A stretch of DNA of 60,203 nucleotides from an uncultured Ignavibacteria bacterium. Lineage in GTDB: Bacteria > Bacteroidota > Ignavibacteria > Tepidaquicellales > Tepidaquicellaceae. The translations under genes were made by a program, and so were the position numbers. Numbering within the stretch: position 1 is the stretch's first letter; each line of letters begins with the position of its first letter. The DNA lies in contig CALEVL010000039.1 of NCBI GenBank assembly GCA_937924675.1, positions 1-60,203 on the forward strand. The letters run 5' to 3'. This document shows positions 26,140 to 35,212 of the stretch, in pieces. The notes under the pieces are model-generated. The model was not told the DNA's origin, searched no databases, and saw nothing but the letters and a program-made list of their open reading frames with translations.

Positions 26140-26160
26140 ACAATTTATAATGCACAACTC

Positions 26161-27480
26161 ATGGATCCAATAAAACATACACTTGAGCAATACGATCCGG
26201 ATATACTTGATGTAATAAAGAACGAAACTGCAAGACAATCTGACAAGCTTGAACTGATTGCATCGGAGAATTTTGTTTCATATGCAGTCATTGAAGCTCT
26301 TGGCTCAACACTTACAAACAAGTATGCCGAAGGTTACCCGGGAAAAAGATATTACGGCGGCTGCGAATTTGTTGACGTTGCAGAAGATCTGGCAAGAGAC
26401 AGGGCGAAACAGCTTTTTGGTGCAGAGTATGCAAATGTTCAACCGCATTCAGGCAGCCAGGCAAATATGGCTGTTTACTTTACACTTGTAAAGCCCGGTG
26501 ATAAAGTAATGGGTATGGATCTTTCACATGGCGGACATCTGACTCACGGATCACCGGTCAATTTCTCAGGACAACTTTATAACTTTACTCAATACGGCAT
26601 CAATCCTGATACAGAGATACTTGATTATGACCTTGTTGAAAAAGTAGCGCTTGAAGAGAAGCCAAAGATGATCACCGTAGGAGCTAGTGCATACTCCAGG
26701 AATATAGATTACAAAAGATTCCGTGAAATTGCCGACAAGATCGGTGCATTCCTCCTTGCAGATATTGCACACCCTGCAGGACTCATAGCAAAAAAACTTC
26801 TCAATGATCCTGTTCCATATTGTCATGTTGTTACAACCACTACGCACAAGACTCTTCGCGGGCCAAGAGGTGGAATGATACTCATAGGCAAAGATTTTGA
26901 GAATCCGTTTGGAATAAAAGCTCCGAAATCAGGAAGAATAAAGTTGATGAGCGAACTTATCGACTCGATGGTAATGCCGGGAATTCAGGGCGGCCCGCTA
27001 ATGCATGTGATCGCTGCAAAGGCCGTTGCTTTCAAGGAAGCCCTCGAAGACAGCTTTCTTGAATATGCCAAACAAGTAATCAGGAATGCCCAGGCATTTG
27101 CTGCGAGAATGATAGAACATGATTTCAAAGTCATCTCCGGCGGAACCGATAATCATCTTTTGCTTGTAGATCTTAGAAACAAAAACATCTCAGGAAAGGC
27201 AGCACAGGAAACACTTGACGAGATAGGTATCACGTGCAACAAGAACTCGGTACCATATGATGATAAGAGTCCGCTTGTAACCAGCGGTATAAGGATCGGA
27301 ACACCTGCGCTTACAACAAGAGGCATGAAGGAAAATGAAATGAATGCAATTGCCGACATCATTGATAAAGTATTAAGTGATCCCAAGAATGATTCCGTAA
27401 AGGAAGAAGCAAAGAAATCCGTTAAGGAAATTACATCCGGATTCAGACTGTATGACGGCCTGAAGATCGGCAAGGAATAA
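26161..27480 (+). CDS. glyA: Serine hydroxymethyltransferase
   Basis: GlyA interconverts serine and glycine with tetrahydrofolate, giving 5,10-methylenetetrahydrofolate. The 439-residue PLP enzyme has ASENFVS (34-40), the YAEGYPGKRYYGG segment (55-67), SGSQAN (97-102), DIAHPAGL (201-208) and the Schiff-base Lys230 in TTTTHKTLRGPRGG. All key positions seen are intact. Together with metF it handles one-carbon units. It sits 21 bases after the outer-membrane protein gene and 10 bases before tatC. Confidence 0.97.
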   Translation: MDPIKHTLEQYDPDILDVIKNETARQSDKLELIASENFVSYAVIEALGSTLTNKYAEGYPGKRYYGGCEFVDVAEDLARDRAKQLFGAEYANVQPHSGSQANMAVYFTLVKPGDKVMGMDLSHGGHLTHGSPVNFSGQLYNFTQYGINPDTEILDYDLVEKVALEEKPKMITVGASAYSRNIDYKRFREIADKIGAFLLADIAHPAGLIAKKLLNDPVPYCHVVTTTTHKTLRGPRGGMILIGKDFENPFGIKAPKSGRIKLMSELIDSMVMPGIQGGPLMHVIAAKAVAFKEALEDSFLEYAKQVIRNAQAFAARMIEHDFKVISGGTDNHLLLVDLRNKNISGKAAQETLDEIGITCNKNSVPYDDKSPLVTSGIRIGTPALTTRGMKENEMNAIADIIDKVLSDPKNDSVKEEAKKSVKEITSGFRLYDGLKIGKE

Positions 27481-27490
27481 CACTTCTGGA

Positions 27491-28279
27491 ATGATCACTG
27501 ATCCGGACGGCAGGACCGAACCATCCGCAAATGAAACCGAGATGACGTTTATCGAACATCTTGAAGAATTAAGATGGCGGATAATAAAATCTGCAATAGG
27601 CGTTTTGATAGGCGGAGTAGTTGTGGGCATATTCATAAACTTTATAGTTGAGAATGTCTTGCTTCTGCCGGCAACAAGGACAATACCCCCTCTGAAACTT
27701 CAGAATATCAAACCGTTCGGACAATTCACCCTGTACATGGAAATCATTCTTATCGGCGGAGTCATTCTCAGTATTCCGAACCTCATTTATCAGCTATGGA
27801 AATTCATTGAACCGGGACTGAAGCTAAATGAGAGGAAGTATGTTAAGAGCATTGTAGTATTTTCAAGCTTATGTTTTCTTGCCGGAATTGTGTTTGCTTA
27901 TTATGTGATACTTCCCACAGCGCTTGAGTTCTTATCTTCTTTTGGAACTTCGATAATTAATAATAATATAGCAGTTGACGAGTACTTCAGTTTCATAATA
28001 TCTACTATGTTGGCGGCAGGTGTGGTCTTTGAACTTCCAATGGTATCATTCTTCTTATCAAAGCTTGGAATACTGAAACCGGAGTTTATGAGAAAGTACA
28101 GGAAGCATGCGGTAGTATTGATACTGATCATTGCAGCATTGCTTACTCCAAGCCCTGACATTACCAGCCAGCTTCTGCTTGGAATACCTTTGGTGATTCT
28201 TTATGAAATAAGCATTCTGATATGCAAGTATTCACAGAAGAAAGAATCAGGTGAACTTACGAATGAACAAACAGCATAA
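27491..28279 (+). CDS. tatC: Twin-arginine translocase subunit TatC
   Basis: TatC is the membrane receptor for twin-arginine signal peptides. The 262-residue protein begins with a short hydrophilic tail, then the conserved FIEHLEELR motif (about 18-26) that contacts the signal peptide. Six membrane helices follow, including the QLWKFIEPGL motif (about 99-108) and the AGVVFELP motif near 176-183. It is well conserved across its length. tatA/B are not in the window. It is 10 bases after glyA and 18 bases before the polyprenyl synthase gene. Confidence 0.95.
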   Translation: MITDPDGRTEPSANETEMTFIEHLEELRWRIIKSAIGVLIGGVVVGIFINFIVENVLLLPATRTIPPLKLQNIKPFGQFTLYMEIILIGGVILSIPNLIYQLWKFIEPGLKLNERKYVKSIVVFSSLCFLAGIVFAYYVILPTALEFLSSFGTSIINNNIAVDEYFSFIISTMLAAGVVFELPMVSFFLSKLGILKPEFMRKYRKHAVVLILIIAALLTPSPDITSQLLLGIPLVILYEISILICKYSQKKESGELTNEQTA

Positions 28280-28297
28280 ATACAAAACAAAGAAAAT

Positions 28298-29266
28298 TTG
28301 AATCTGAAGACAATCTCAGACCCGGTACGTGACGAGCTAAAAGAGTTTGATGATATATTCTCCGCTTCATTGAAATCCAATGTCGCATACATTGATATAA
28401 TCACGAAATACGTTCTCAAGCAGAAAGGTAAAAAAATAAGACCTTTGCTTGTGCTGCTTTCTGCAAAGGCATCCGGAACGGTTAACAGCAGAACATTCAT
28501 TGCTGCAACTCTTGTTGAACTTCTCCATACAGCAACACTGATCCATGATGATGTTGTTGATGAAGCAAAGACCAGACGCGGAATTCCCTCGATAAATTCT
28601 GTTTGGAAGAACAAGGCCGCAGTGCTGATTGGAGATTACCTTCTTTCCAAAGGGTTGCTTATTTCGCTCGACAATAATGAGTATGATTTTCTTCAGGTTA
28701 CTTCGGAAGCTGTGAGGAGAATGAGTGAAGGCGAACTTCTTCAGATTCAGAAGGCCAGAAATTTCGATTCGACCGAGGAAACATATTTCAAAGTAATATC
28801 TGACAAGACTGCCTCACTAATAAAAACTTGCTGTAAACTTGGAGCTCTGAGCGCTACTAAAGACAATTCGAATATTGAAGCATTATCTGTTTTTGGAGAG
28901 AATATCGGTATAGCATTTCAGATCCGTGATGATATACTCGATTATACCGGCAGGAAAAAACTCCTGGGGAAGTCAACGGGAAATGATCTTAAGGAAAAAA
29001 AGTTTACTTTGCCGCTGATAGTTGCTCTTAGGAATGCACCAAAGAGCAAGTCATCTGAGATAATGAAACTGATCAAGAGTGATCAGAAGAAAAAATTTGA
29101 TGCTGTCTATGCTTTTGTTGTTGAATACGGAGGAGTGGATTATTCAATTGAAAAAGCTGAAATGCATTCGGCAATTGCCAAAGAGGCGATTTCAACTCTT
29201 ATAGATTCCTCGTCAAAAGATGCTCTGCTTAACTTTGCAGACTTTGTCAACGAAAGAGAATCCTGA
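28298..29266 (+). CDS. Polyprenyl (octaprenyl-type) diphosphate synthase
   Basis: This trans-prenyltransferase builds long-chain isoprenoid diphosphates, most likely for quinone side chains. The 322-residue protein has GKKIRPLLVLL (about 44-54), the first aspartate-rich motif DDVVDEA (about 86-92) followed by TRRG, and the second motif FQIRDDILDY (about 207-216). The start is TTG at 28298. The chain length cannot be read with certainty; the family name IspB/HepT fits. It closes the plus-strand run starting at glgA and is followed by a hairpin shared with the convergent ccmE gene. Confidence 0.9.
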   Translation: MNLKTISDPVRDELKEFDDIFSASLKSNVAYIDIITKYVLKQKGKKIRPLLVLLSAKASGTVNSRTFIAATLVELLHTATLIHDDVVDEAKTRRGIPSINSVWKNKAAVLIGDYLLSKGLLISLDNNEYDFLQVTSEAVRRMSEGELLQIQKARNFDSTEETYFKVISDKTASLIKTCCKLGALSATKDNSNIEALSVFGENIGIAFQIRDDILDYTGRKKLLGKSTGNDLKEKKFTLPLIVALRNAPKSKSSEIMKLIKSDQKKKFDAVYAFVVEYGGVDYSIEKAEMHSAIAKEAISTLIDSSSKDALLNFADFVNERES

Positions 29267-29282
29267 ACATGGTTTCAGGATT
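29259..29282. terminator. Bidirectional terminator between ispB-type gene and ccmE
   Basis: AATCCTGAA (29259-29267) and TTCAGGATT (29274-29282) form a perfect 9-bp stem with a 6-base loop. It contains the stop codon of the polyprenyl synthase and ends nine bases before the ccmE stop, so it can serve both converging transcripts. T-runs are short. Confidence 0.55.
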
Positions 29283-29290
29283 TACTTACT

Positions 29291-29695
29291 TCAGTTTTTC
29301 TGCTCTGTCTTCTGAACGTCTTTTCCATCTGCTTCATATTTTGAGGGACACTTGGTTAAGACTTCACTTGCGTGAAAATTTCCGTCTTTAACCTTTCCTT
29401 TTGCAACAACCGCCTCTGCGACTTCGAAGTTGTTTGGTTTTGCACCGGCAAGCACAACTTTCATTTCCGTATTAAAGTCATCCACCATATAGAAGCTGAA
29501 GGTGTTTGAATTGGGATCAAACTTAGATTCTTTGTCTTTGACCCAATGCCCTTTCACTTCTACTTTTTTCATTTTATCCTTTGCCTGAGCAAAATTTACA
29601 TACTCGATCTTGTTGTCCATGAATGATGCGAAGCCGACCGCTACAAAGACGATAATGATAAGCAGACCGGCTATTAGCTTTGCTTTCTTTGACAT
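29291..29695 (-). CDS. ccmE: Cytochrome c maturation protein CcmE, Cys-type heme ligand
   Basis: CcmE is the periplasmic heme chaperone of cytochrome c maturation system I. The 134-residue protein has an N-terminal anchor (about 7-26) and an OB-fold domain with VEVKGHWV, FYMVDD and VVAKGKV. The heme-attachment site reads CPSKY (116-120), the CxxxY variant in place of the HxxxY of E. coli CcmE. This variant is known from some bacteria and archaea. It is the last gene of the ccmABCDE run, four bases after ccmD. A ccmF or ccmH gene does not follow; the convergent polyprenyl synthase gene comes next. Confidence 0.9.
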   Translation of the reverse strand: MSKKAKLIAGLLIIIVFVAVGFASFMDNKIEYVNFAQAKDKMKKVEVKGHWVKDKESKFDPNSNTFSFYMVDDFNTEMKVVLAGAKPNNFEVAEAVVAKGKVKDGNFHASEVLTKCPSKYEADGKDVQKTEQKN

Positions 29696-29699
29696 ATTA

Positions 29700-29828
29700 T
29701 TATTCTTTATTTTCCAGATTTTTGATTTGTTTATCCATGCTTTTCAGATAGGCGAAAATACCGATCCATATTATAAGTACAATGAACAATACAACATACA
29801 TCGAATTAGTTTCCAGAAAGTCGTACAT
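29700..29828 (-). CDS. ccmD: CcmD-like small membrane protein
   Basis: This 42-residue product starts with MYDFLETNSMYVVLF, has one membrane helix (about 10-28), then a charged tail FAYLKSMDKQIKNLENKE. Size, single helix, charged cytoplasmic tail and position between ccmC and ccmE all match CcmD, which stabilises the CcmABC-CcmE heme-loading complex. It is seven bases after ccmC and four before ccmE. It is small enough to be missed by gene finders with a length cut-off. Confidence 0.85.
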   Translation of the reverse strand: MYDFLETNSMYVVLFIVLIIWIGIFAYLKSMDKQIKNLENKE

Positions 29829-29835
29829 AGATTTT

Positions 29836-30498
29836 TTATGCTTGTTTTAGGGATTTTCTGTATTTGAGAAGTTCGAGTCTCACCTTTAAATTCATTACCC
29901 ACAAAAATAACAATGTGAAACCAAGCAAGGAAGTCAAAAATATTATCAGCATTGTAGTATCCATATTTATCTTGCCTGAATTGTTTATGATCGGGTCAGG
30001 ATGAAGTGTTTCCACCAGGCGCGGCATTATAAAAATAAAGAACGGCATGGTGATTCCGGCAATTATGGCATATACAGAAGAAAGCCGCGCTCTCTGTTCT
30101 TCTGCATCTATTGCCGATCTGAGTGCAAAATAGGCTCCGTATATAAGGAGCAATATGAATATAGAAGTTTGCCTGGGATCCCAATTCCAAAAGGATCCCC
30201 AGTTGAATTTTGCCCACAATGAACCGGTTGCCGTTGCCAGAACACAAAACAGAAATCCAAGCTGAGCAGCTGAGAATGACTTGATGTCATAGGTGATCTC
30301 TTTTGTTTTCAGGTATCTTACAGCATACCAAAGTGACATGACGAATGCCACGACAGAGATCCATGACATCGGAACATGAAAATACAGAACCCTTGCCTTA
30401 TCTCCCAATGCAGGGATATTGGGAATTGGCAAGACTATGCCTGTAATGATCACGAGTGAAATTATTACAAAGACTGAGTATTTAAATATGTTGTTCAT
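29836..30498 (-). CDS. ccmC: Heme exporter/cytochrome c assembly protein CcmC
   Basis: CcmC presents heme to CcmE at the periplasmic side. The 220-residue protein has six predicted membrane helices and the tryptophan-rich WWD-type motif WGSFWNWDPRQT (about 100-111). Histidines in YFHVPMSW (about 39-46) and in VETLHPDP fit the family's axial heme ligands. It lies 150 bases after ccmB, the only sizeable gap in the operon, where I see no gene or clear promoter. Confidence 0.93.
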   Translation of the reverse strand: MNNIFKYSVFVIISLVIITGIVLPIPNIPALGDKARVLYFHVPMSWISVVAFVMSLWYAVRYLKTKEITYDIKSFSAAQLGFLFCVLATATGSLWAKFNWGSFWNWDPRQTSIFILLLIYGAYFALRSAIDAEEQRARLSSVYAIIAGITMPFFIFIMPRLVETLHPDPIINNSGKINMDTTMLIIFLTSLLGFTLLFLWVMNLKVRLELLKYRKSLKQA

Positions 30499-30648
30499 TT
30501 ATTTCAATTTTTATGAAAAACTTTCGAATCTTTCAAGTTTCCGGTTATGTGTTGTTTCACTTCCGCTAAGTTGTATTGCAGCTGACTTTTCAGGTAAATT
30601 TCTGTTATTGAACTTAATTCAATTTTATCTTTCAACCAATTCAATTAA

Positions 30649-31320
30649 TTAATCTTCCCAAACAAAAGGGAACAACATTACGGAAACAGTAATGACAACC
30701 ACTGTATAGGAAACAAGTATCCTAATTTCACCCATTATCTCTGCGGAATTAATTCCTGCTGAAGCAAGCTTTGTTGCATTAATGACAGTAAGCAGCAGCG
30801 GCAATAGTACAGGAAATGACAGAACCGGATAGAGTGTACCTTTTGAATTTGCCTTTGATATTATTGCTGCAATAATTGTAGATGCTGCAACCAGTCCTAT
30901 GTTTCCGAGTGACAGCACGGAAATAAAAAGCAAGGGATTCTTTATGTTGTATTCTGTTATTAAGATGAATAGAATCAGTATCAGAAAATTCAGAATGAAA
31001 GTAAGTACAAGATTGAAAAAAAGCTTTCCAACAAATATCTCAGTAGGTGATGCACTCAGTTTAAGTGCCGAGGATGTTTCTTTTTCTTCTTCCTTAACGA
31101 ATGTTCTTGCAAGTCCGCCAGATGCCGAAAAAAAGATGGAAATCCAAAGAAGTCCGGTAAGAATTTCATCTTCGATTTTCTCATCACCGATCGCGAATCT
31201 TATGATCGAAATAGTAACAAGCACAAACATCAGAAGTGAATTTATGACATATCTTGTTCTTAACTCGGAGCGGACATCTTTAAGAAAGATTATGCGCACA
31301 TTCCTGAGAAAGTTCTTCAC
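30649..31320 (-). CDS. ccmB: Heme exporter subunit CcmB
   Basis: CcmB is the membrane subunit of the CcmAB ABC complex that releases holo-CcmE. The 223-residue protein starts with a short cytoplasmic segment (FLKDVRSELRTRY), has six predicted helices, and contains the family segments GGLARTFVKEEEKE (about 68-81) and LGNIGLVAASTI. It overlaps the end of ccmA by four bases, a sign of coupled translation. Confidence 0.92.
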   Translation of the reverse strand: MKNFLRNVRIIFLKDVRSELRTRYVINSLLMFVLVTISIIRFAIGDEKIEDEILTGLLWISIFFSASGGLARTFVKEEEKETSSALKLSASPTEIFVGKLFFNLVLTFILNFLILILFILITEYNIKNPLLFISVLSLGNIGLVAASTIIAAIISKANSKGTLYPVLSFPVLLPLLLTVINATKLASAGINSAEIMGEIRILVSYTVVVITVSVMLFPFVWED

Positions 31321-31955
31321 TTTTTATGTTCCTCTATATTGATCTTCATTTCACAGAGTTTCAGATCATCCTCATCATTTGTCGCAATTATCAACACACC
31401 CTTTTCCTTTTGACCCTCTGCAATTTTTTCAATTATGGAAATCCCATCGCGGTCAAGGTTGGACCTAGGTTCATCAAGCAGCAACAGTTCCGGCTCATTA
31501 AGCAAAGAAAAGGCGATCTTCAGTTTTTGCTTCATGCCTGATGAATAAGCCTTCACTTCATCATTCCTCCTTTCATACAGACCAACAAACTGCAAATGAC
31601 TCTTCAGCTTCTCATCATCGCTGTTGTCCTTTCCTGATTTCAGACCTGAAAAGAACCGGAGATTTTCCAAAGCAGTAAGTTCATCATAAAGATTCAGATA
31701 TGGAGATACAAATCCCATGGAAGTTCTGACAAATTCTCTATCAAGTTCATTATCATCTCTTAGAAACCTCATCCTGCCGGCAGTTGGACTTATAAGTCCG
31801 GAAACGATCTTCATCAAAGTTGATTTACCGGAGCCGTTCCTGCCAACAATAACTGCTGACTGTCCGTAGCTGAGATTGAAATTTAGTTCCGCAAAGATTG
31901 TCTTTCCTGAATATTTCTTGGTGAGGTTTTCTGAAATTACCGTGAGGGATTTCAT
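31317..31955 (-). CDS. ccmA: Heme exporter ATPase CcmA
   Basis: CcmA is the ATPase subunit of the CcmAB complex. The 212-residue protein has Walker A GRNGSGKST (about 38-46), the signature YSSGMKQKLKIA (about 137-148; SSGMK is the usual CcmA form) and Walker B LLLLDEPRSNLD (about 157-168). The switch His is not obvious: the equivalent segment reads IIATNDEDD, a trait also seen in other CcmA proteins. It follows the thioesterase gene after 35 bases. Confidence 0.9.
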   Translation of the reverse strand: MKSLTVISENLTKKYSGKTIFAELNFNLSYGQSAVIVGRNGSGKSTLMKIVSGLISPTAGRMRFLRDDNELDREFVRTSMGFVSPYLNLYDELTALENLRFFSGLKSGKDNSDDEKLKSHLQFVGLYERRNDEVKAYSSGMKQKLKIAFSLLNEPELLLLDEPRSNLDRDGISIIEKIAEGQKEKGVLIIATNDEDDLKLCEMKINIEEHKK

Positions 31956-31990
31956 TATTCAGCAGGTGGGTGTGAAATTTATTCCGAACA

Positions 31991-32470
31991 TTATTTAATG
32001 ATGATTCCGTGCTTTTCGTTGATTCTCTGCTCACGCCTGATGAGAGCCTGCTCATATCTTCTTTTCTCTTCATCAGTTTCCGGGATTATCTGAGCTACTC
32101 TTGCCGGCTTCCTATTTATAGTATCCAGGCTTACGAATGTGAGATAAGCACTGTTTGAATGCCTTATTTCACCCGTATGAATATCTTCAACCTCAACCTT
32201 AACTCCGACTTCCATCGATGTATTAAATACTCTGTTAACCATAGCTTTCAGTATAACTACATTTCCCAGCTTTATTGGAAGATGAAACACCAAATTATCA
32301 ACTGCCGCTGTAACTGAGACAAGATTGCTGTGTCTTGATGCTGATAGCGCAGCTGCAATATCAATCCAATGCATGAGTCGCCCGCCGAGTAGATTGCCGA
32401 GAATATTTGTATCGTTTGGCAAAACGAGTTCTATCATTTCTACAACCGATTGCTTAACTGTCTTTGTCAT
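31991..32470 (-). CDS. Acyl-CoA thioesterase, hotdog fold
   Basis: This 159-residue single-hotdog thioesterase has the segment NILGNLLGGRLMHWIDIAAA (about 20-39), typical of YciA/BACH-type acyl-CoA hydrolases, followed by the VDNLVFHLPIKLGNVV strand. It hydrolyses an acyl-CoA to the free acid; chain preference cannot be read. It overlaps the bamD stop by four bases and precedes ccmA. Its place between an outer-membrane assembly gene and cytochrome maturation genes looks like operon packing rather than a functional link. Confidence 0.88.
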   Translation of the reverse strand: MTKTVKQSVVEMIELVLPNDTNILGNLLGGRLMHWIDIAAALSASRHSNLVSVTAAVDNLVFHLPIKLGNVVILKAMVNRVFNTSMEVGVKVEVEDIHTGEIRHSNSAYLTFVSLDTINRKPARVAQIIPETDEEKRRYEQALIRREQRINEKHGIIIK

Positions 32471-33264
32471 AATGTCGAAGAAGTTTTGCTCTTGAGTGAT
32501 TTTACACCTGGCAGCAATAAGCTTCCCGGAAATCTCTTCTCAAACCTGTCAATCTCCTTTGCTGCTTCAGTGAGCTGTTTCTTTTTGATCAAAGCCTGAA
32601 TCTTTCCATAAAGAGCGTCGTCTGCATATTCACTTTCAAAGAATTCATTTAGCACATAATCATAATAAACTATTGATGATTTGTAATTTCCGAGGTCATA
32701 GTACATTTCTGCGCTATTGTAAGCTTTGTACGCAAGTTTGTTCTTCAGTTCCTTAATTTTCGCATCTGCCAGTGCACGATTTTTCCCTTGGGGATAAATC
32801 TCCGTATAATCCTGAAATGAGGAGAGTGCATACTTGGTATATGTCTGATCAAGGCTGAAATCTGGAGATAATTTGTAATAGCACATTGCCGTATAAAAAG
32901 TTGCCTCTTCCACAAGTGGACTTGTAGGGTAACTCTTTAGGATAGTTTCAAACTCATATACTGCAAGAATAAATTCATCATTTTTATAATAGCTCATAGC
33001 AAGATAAAAAATCGCTTTATCTATTATATTGCTGCCTGAAAATTTCAGCTTTATAAGAGAGAACTCATCAATAGCATCCAGATATTCTTTCTTGTCATAA
33101 GTTGATTTTGCAAGCAAGTATGCAGATTCAGGATTGTCGGAAAGCGTTCTCTTGCTGCCTGAAGAGGAACATGATGAAAATATAATTGACAGTGACAAAA
33201 GCACGGCAATCAGAAATGATCTGGTTTGAATAACTTCAAAAAACATAATGATATTTCGTGTCAT
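32467..33264 (-). CDS. bamD: Outer-membrane assembly lipoprotein BamD
   Basis: BamD is the essential lipoprotein of the BAM complex that inserts outer-membrane proteins. The 265-residue product has a lipoprotein signal (hydrophobic about 16-29, then FSSC) and lipidation at about Cys32. TPR repeats follow, beginning PESAYLLAKSTYDKKEYLDAIDEF. The YTEIYPQGKNRALADAKIKEL segment is typical of the family. The ATG at 33264 overlaps the upstream stop (ATGA); a second Met seven residues on is possible. BamA is not in this window. Confidence 0.88.
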   Translation of the reverse strand: MTRNIIMFFEVIQTRSFLIAVLLSLSIIFSSCSSSGSKRTLSDNPESAYLLAKSTYDKKEYLDAIDEFSLIKLKFSGSNIIDKAIFYLAMSYYKNDEFILAVYEFETILKSYPTSPLVEEATFYTAMCYYKLSPDFSLDQTYTKYALSSFQDYTEIYPQGKNRALADAKIKELKNKLAYKAYNSAEMYYDLGNYKSSIVYYDYVLNEFFESEYADDALYGKIQALIKKKQLTEAAKEIDRFEKRFPGSLLLPGVKSLKSKTSSTL

Positions 33265-33884
33265 TTACTTCTTATTGTGAAAAACAAAATTATTGCTGCA
33301 GCGGAAAATCCTATCATTATCGCAGGCAGGAGCACCTTACTTGTTGACGATTCATCAGGTACTACAGCTCTTGAAAAATAAAACTGATTGTCTTCGACCG
33401 AAGCGAGCTTATCAGCATCAAACACACCCTTCTGTGTCTTTGAGAAGCTAACCTTATACGCATCCACTGTGTTCCTCTTTTCTTTGATCGAAGTATTGAA
33501 TCTTACAGTGACTTCCCTCTTTACGCGCTTGGTTCCAAGAATGTTATCCGTCTCCGTTCCCGGATACTTCACTTTTATCAACTCATCTGACAATTCGACA
33601 ACAATTTCAACACTGTCATCTAAGGTACCCAAAAGTACTTTAAAACCCTGAAGCTCATTTTGCATTCTACGTGCAATATATTCTGCTTCAGGGTTTAGCT
33701 TATCATAAAGAATTGTACAGAGTTTTTCGTTGCCAAGAAGTATCAGCTTATTCTTTACTTCAATAATTCCGTCATCGATCAATCTGTTAATGATACGGGA
33801 ATTACTCTCAGGATTCTGCTGAGAATATGAAATACCTCCTGTATTCGTAAGAAACAGAATAAGCAAGAGGTATTTTAATTTCAA
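33261..33884 (-). CDS. Unknown exported protein with C-terminal membrane anchor
   Basis: From the TTG at 33884 the protein has 207 residues: a signal peptide (about 1-21, LLLILFLTNTGGISYS), a soluble alpha/beta domain, and a C-terminal helix (about 182-203, ending FFTIRSK). The domain contains LNPEAEYIARRMQNELQGFKV and repeated beta-type segments with many Val and Thr. This would make it a periplasmic domain tethered to a membrane. I do not recognise the family. The open frame extends to 33995 but only by overlapping gdh. It starts one base after the gdh stop and overlaps bamD by four bases, so it is tightly coupled to both. Confidence 0.68.
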   Translation of the reverse strand: MKLKYLLLILFLTNTGGISYSQQNPESNSRIINRLIDDGIIEVKNKLILLGNEKLCTILYDKLNPEAEYIARRMQNELQGFKVLLGTLDDSVEIVVELSDELIKVKYPGTETDNILGTKRVKREVTVRFNTSIKEKRNTVDAYKVSFSKTQKGVFDADKLASVEDNQFYFSRAVVPDESSTSKVLLPAIMIGFSAAAIILFFTIRSK

Positions 33885-33885
33885 C

Positions 33886-35169
33886 CTATCCGTATATTCC
33901 CCTGAGCTTAAGTACCTTGGAAACCTTATCAATAGCGTAAATGTAAGCTCCAAGTCTGAAGCTGGTATTATACTCCTGAGCAGTACTATAAACATTGTTG
34001 AAAGCTTCTGTCATCATTCTGTTCAGTCTGTGATTTACATCATCTTCATCCCAGAAATATCCGATCCTGTCTTGAACCCACTCGAAATAAGAGACTATTA
34101 CGCCTCCTGAGTTAGCAAGTATATCAGGAATTACACGAATACCCTTATTGTAAATAATATCATCTGCATCTGCTGATATCGGACCATTAGCACCTTCTAC
34201 TATAAGCTTGGCTTTTATCTTGTCAGCATTCTCACCGGTTATCTGATCTTCCTTCGCTGCAGGCACAAGAATATCGCATTCGAGTTCAAGCAACTCTTCA
34301 TTAGTAATAGAATCACCGAGACCTGCACCTTCGAGAGTCTTATTCTTGTTTATATACTCAACCGCTTTCTTCACATCAATTCCATTTGCATTATGATAAC
34401 CGCCAGTCACATCACTCACAGCAAGAATCTTTACACCTTTCTCACTAAGCAGTTCAGCGCTTACTGAGCCGACATTTCCGAATCCCTGTATAACTGCTGT
34501 TGTTGTTGCTGGATCAATTGACTGAGTCTTCAGAGCTGCCATTGTTGCAATCATGACACCCCTTCCTGTTGCTTCACGCCTTCCTCTTGAACCGCCGATG
34601 ATGATCGGCTTTCCGGTTACAACACCTGTTACTGTTTCATTCTTATGCATACTATATGTATCCATTATCCAGGCCATAACCTGTTCATCAGTATTCATAT
34701 CCGGAGCAGGTATATCAGAATCAGGTCCGAAAATCTCAATCAAATTTACTGTATATCTTCTTGTGATCATCTCAAGTTCTCTGTGAGATAGTTTTCTCGG
34801 ATCACATTTTACAGCACCTTTTGCTCCTCCAAACGGGATATTAGCAATTGCACATTTCCAGGTCATCCATGATGCAAGAGCTTTTACTTCATCAAGGTCA
34901 ACATCCGGAGCATATCTGATTCCGCCTTTTGAAGGTCCAAGGATATTGTCATGAATTACTCTGTATCCTTCAAATACTTCAAGCTTTCCATTGTCCATCG
35001 TAACCGGTATGGATACTATGACTTGCTTAATCGGGAGTTTAAGATAGTTGTACAATCCTTCATCAAGTTTGTAAAGTTCACAAGCCTTGTCAAACCTTTT
35101 CATCATTGACTCAAACGGATTAGGTTCTCCTTTCCTGTAAGGGGCAGGTTCTTTATAATCTTCAGGCAT
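33886..35169 (-). CDS. gdhA: Glutamate dehydrogenase
   Basis: This enzyme interconverts glutamate with 2-oxoglutarate and ammonia. The 427-residue protein has the substrate motif KGGIRYAPDV (about 80-89) and the catalytic-Lys motif PFGGAKGAVKCDP (about 112-124). The Rossmann start VIQGFGNVGS (about 224-233), GANGPIS and the SGGVIVSYFEWVQ segment are also present. It resembles the hexameric bacterial type of about 420 residues. Cofactor preference (NAD or NADP) is not clear from the motif alone. It has the best promoter in the window and appears to head the run through bamD to ccmE. Confidence 0.93.
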   Translation of the reverse strand: MPEDYKEPAPYRKGEPNPFESMMKRFDKACELYKLDEGLYNYLKLPIKQVIVSIPVTMDNGKLEVFEGYRVIHDNILGPSKGGIRYAPDVDLDEVKALASWMTWKCAIANIPFGGAKGAVKCDPRKLSHRELEMITRRYTVNLIEIFGPDSDIPAPDMNTDEQVMAWIMDTYSMHKNETVTGVVTGKPIIIGGSRGRREATGRGVMIATMAALKTQSIDPATTTAVIQGFGNVGSVSAELLSEKGVKILAVSDVTGGYHNANGIDVKKAVEYINKNKTLEGAGLGDSITNEELLELECDILVPAAKEDQITGENADKIKAKLIVEGANGPISADADDIIYNKGIRVIPDILANSGGVIVSYFEWVQDRIGYFWDEDDVNHRLNRMMTEAFNNVYSTAQEYNTSFRLGAYIYAIDKVSKVLKLRGIYG

Positions 35170-35212
35170 TTAGGTATTAGGTTAAGTTTGTTAGGAATTT
35201 GTAGATTCATTA

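Noticed and set aside
33885..33995. Longer start for the protein upstream of bamD
   Set aside because: The extra residues overlap the end of gdh; the signal peptide begins at the TTG at 33884.
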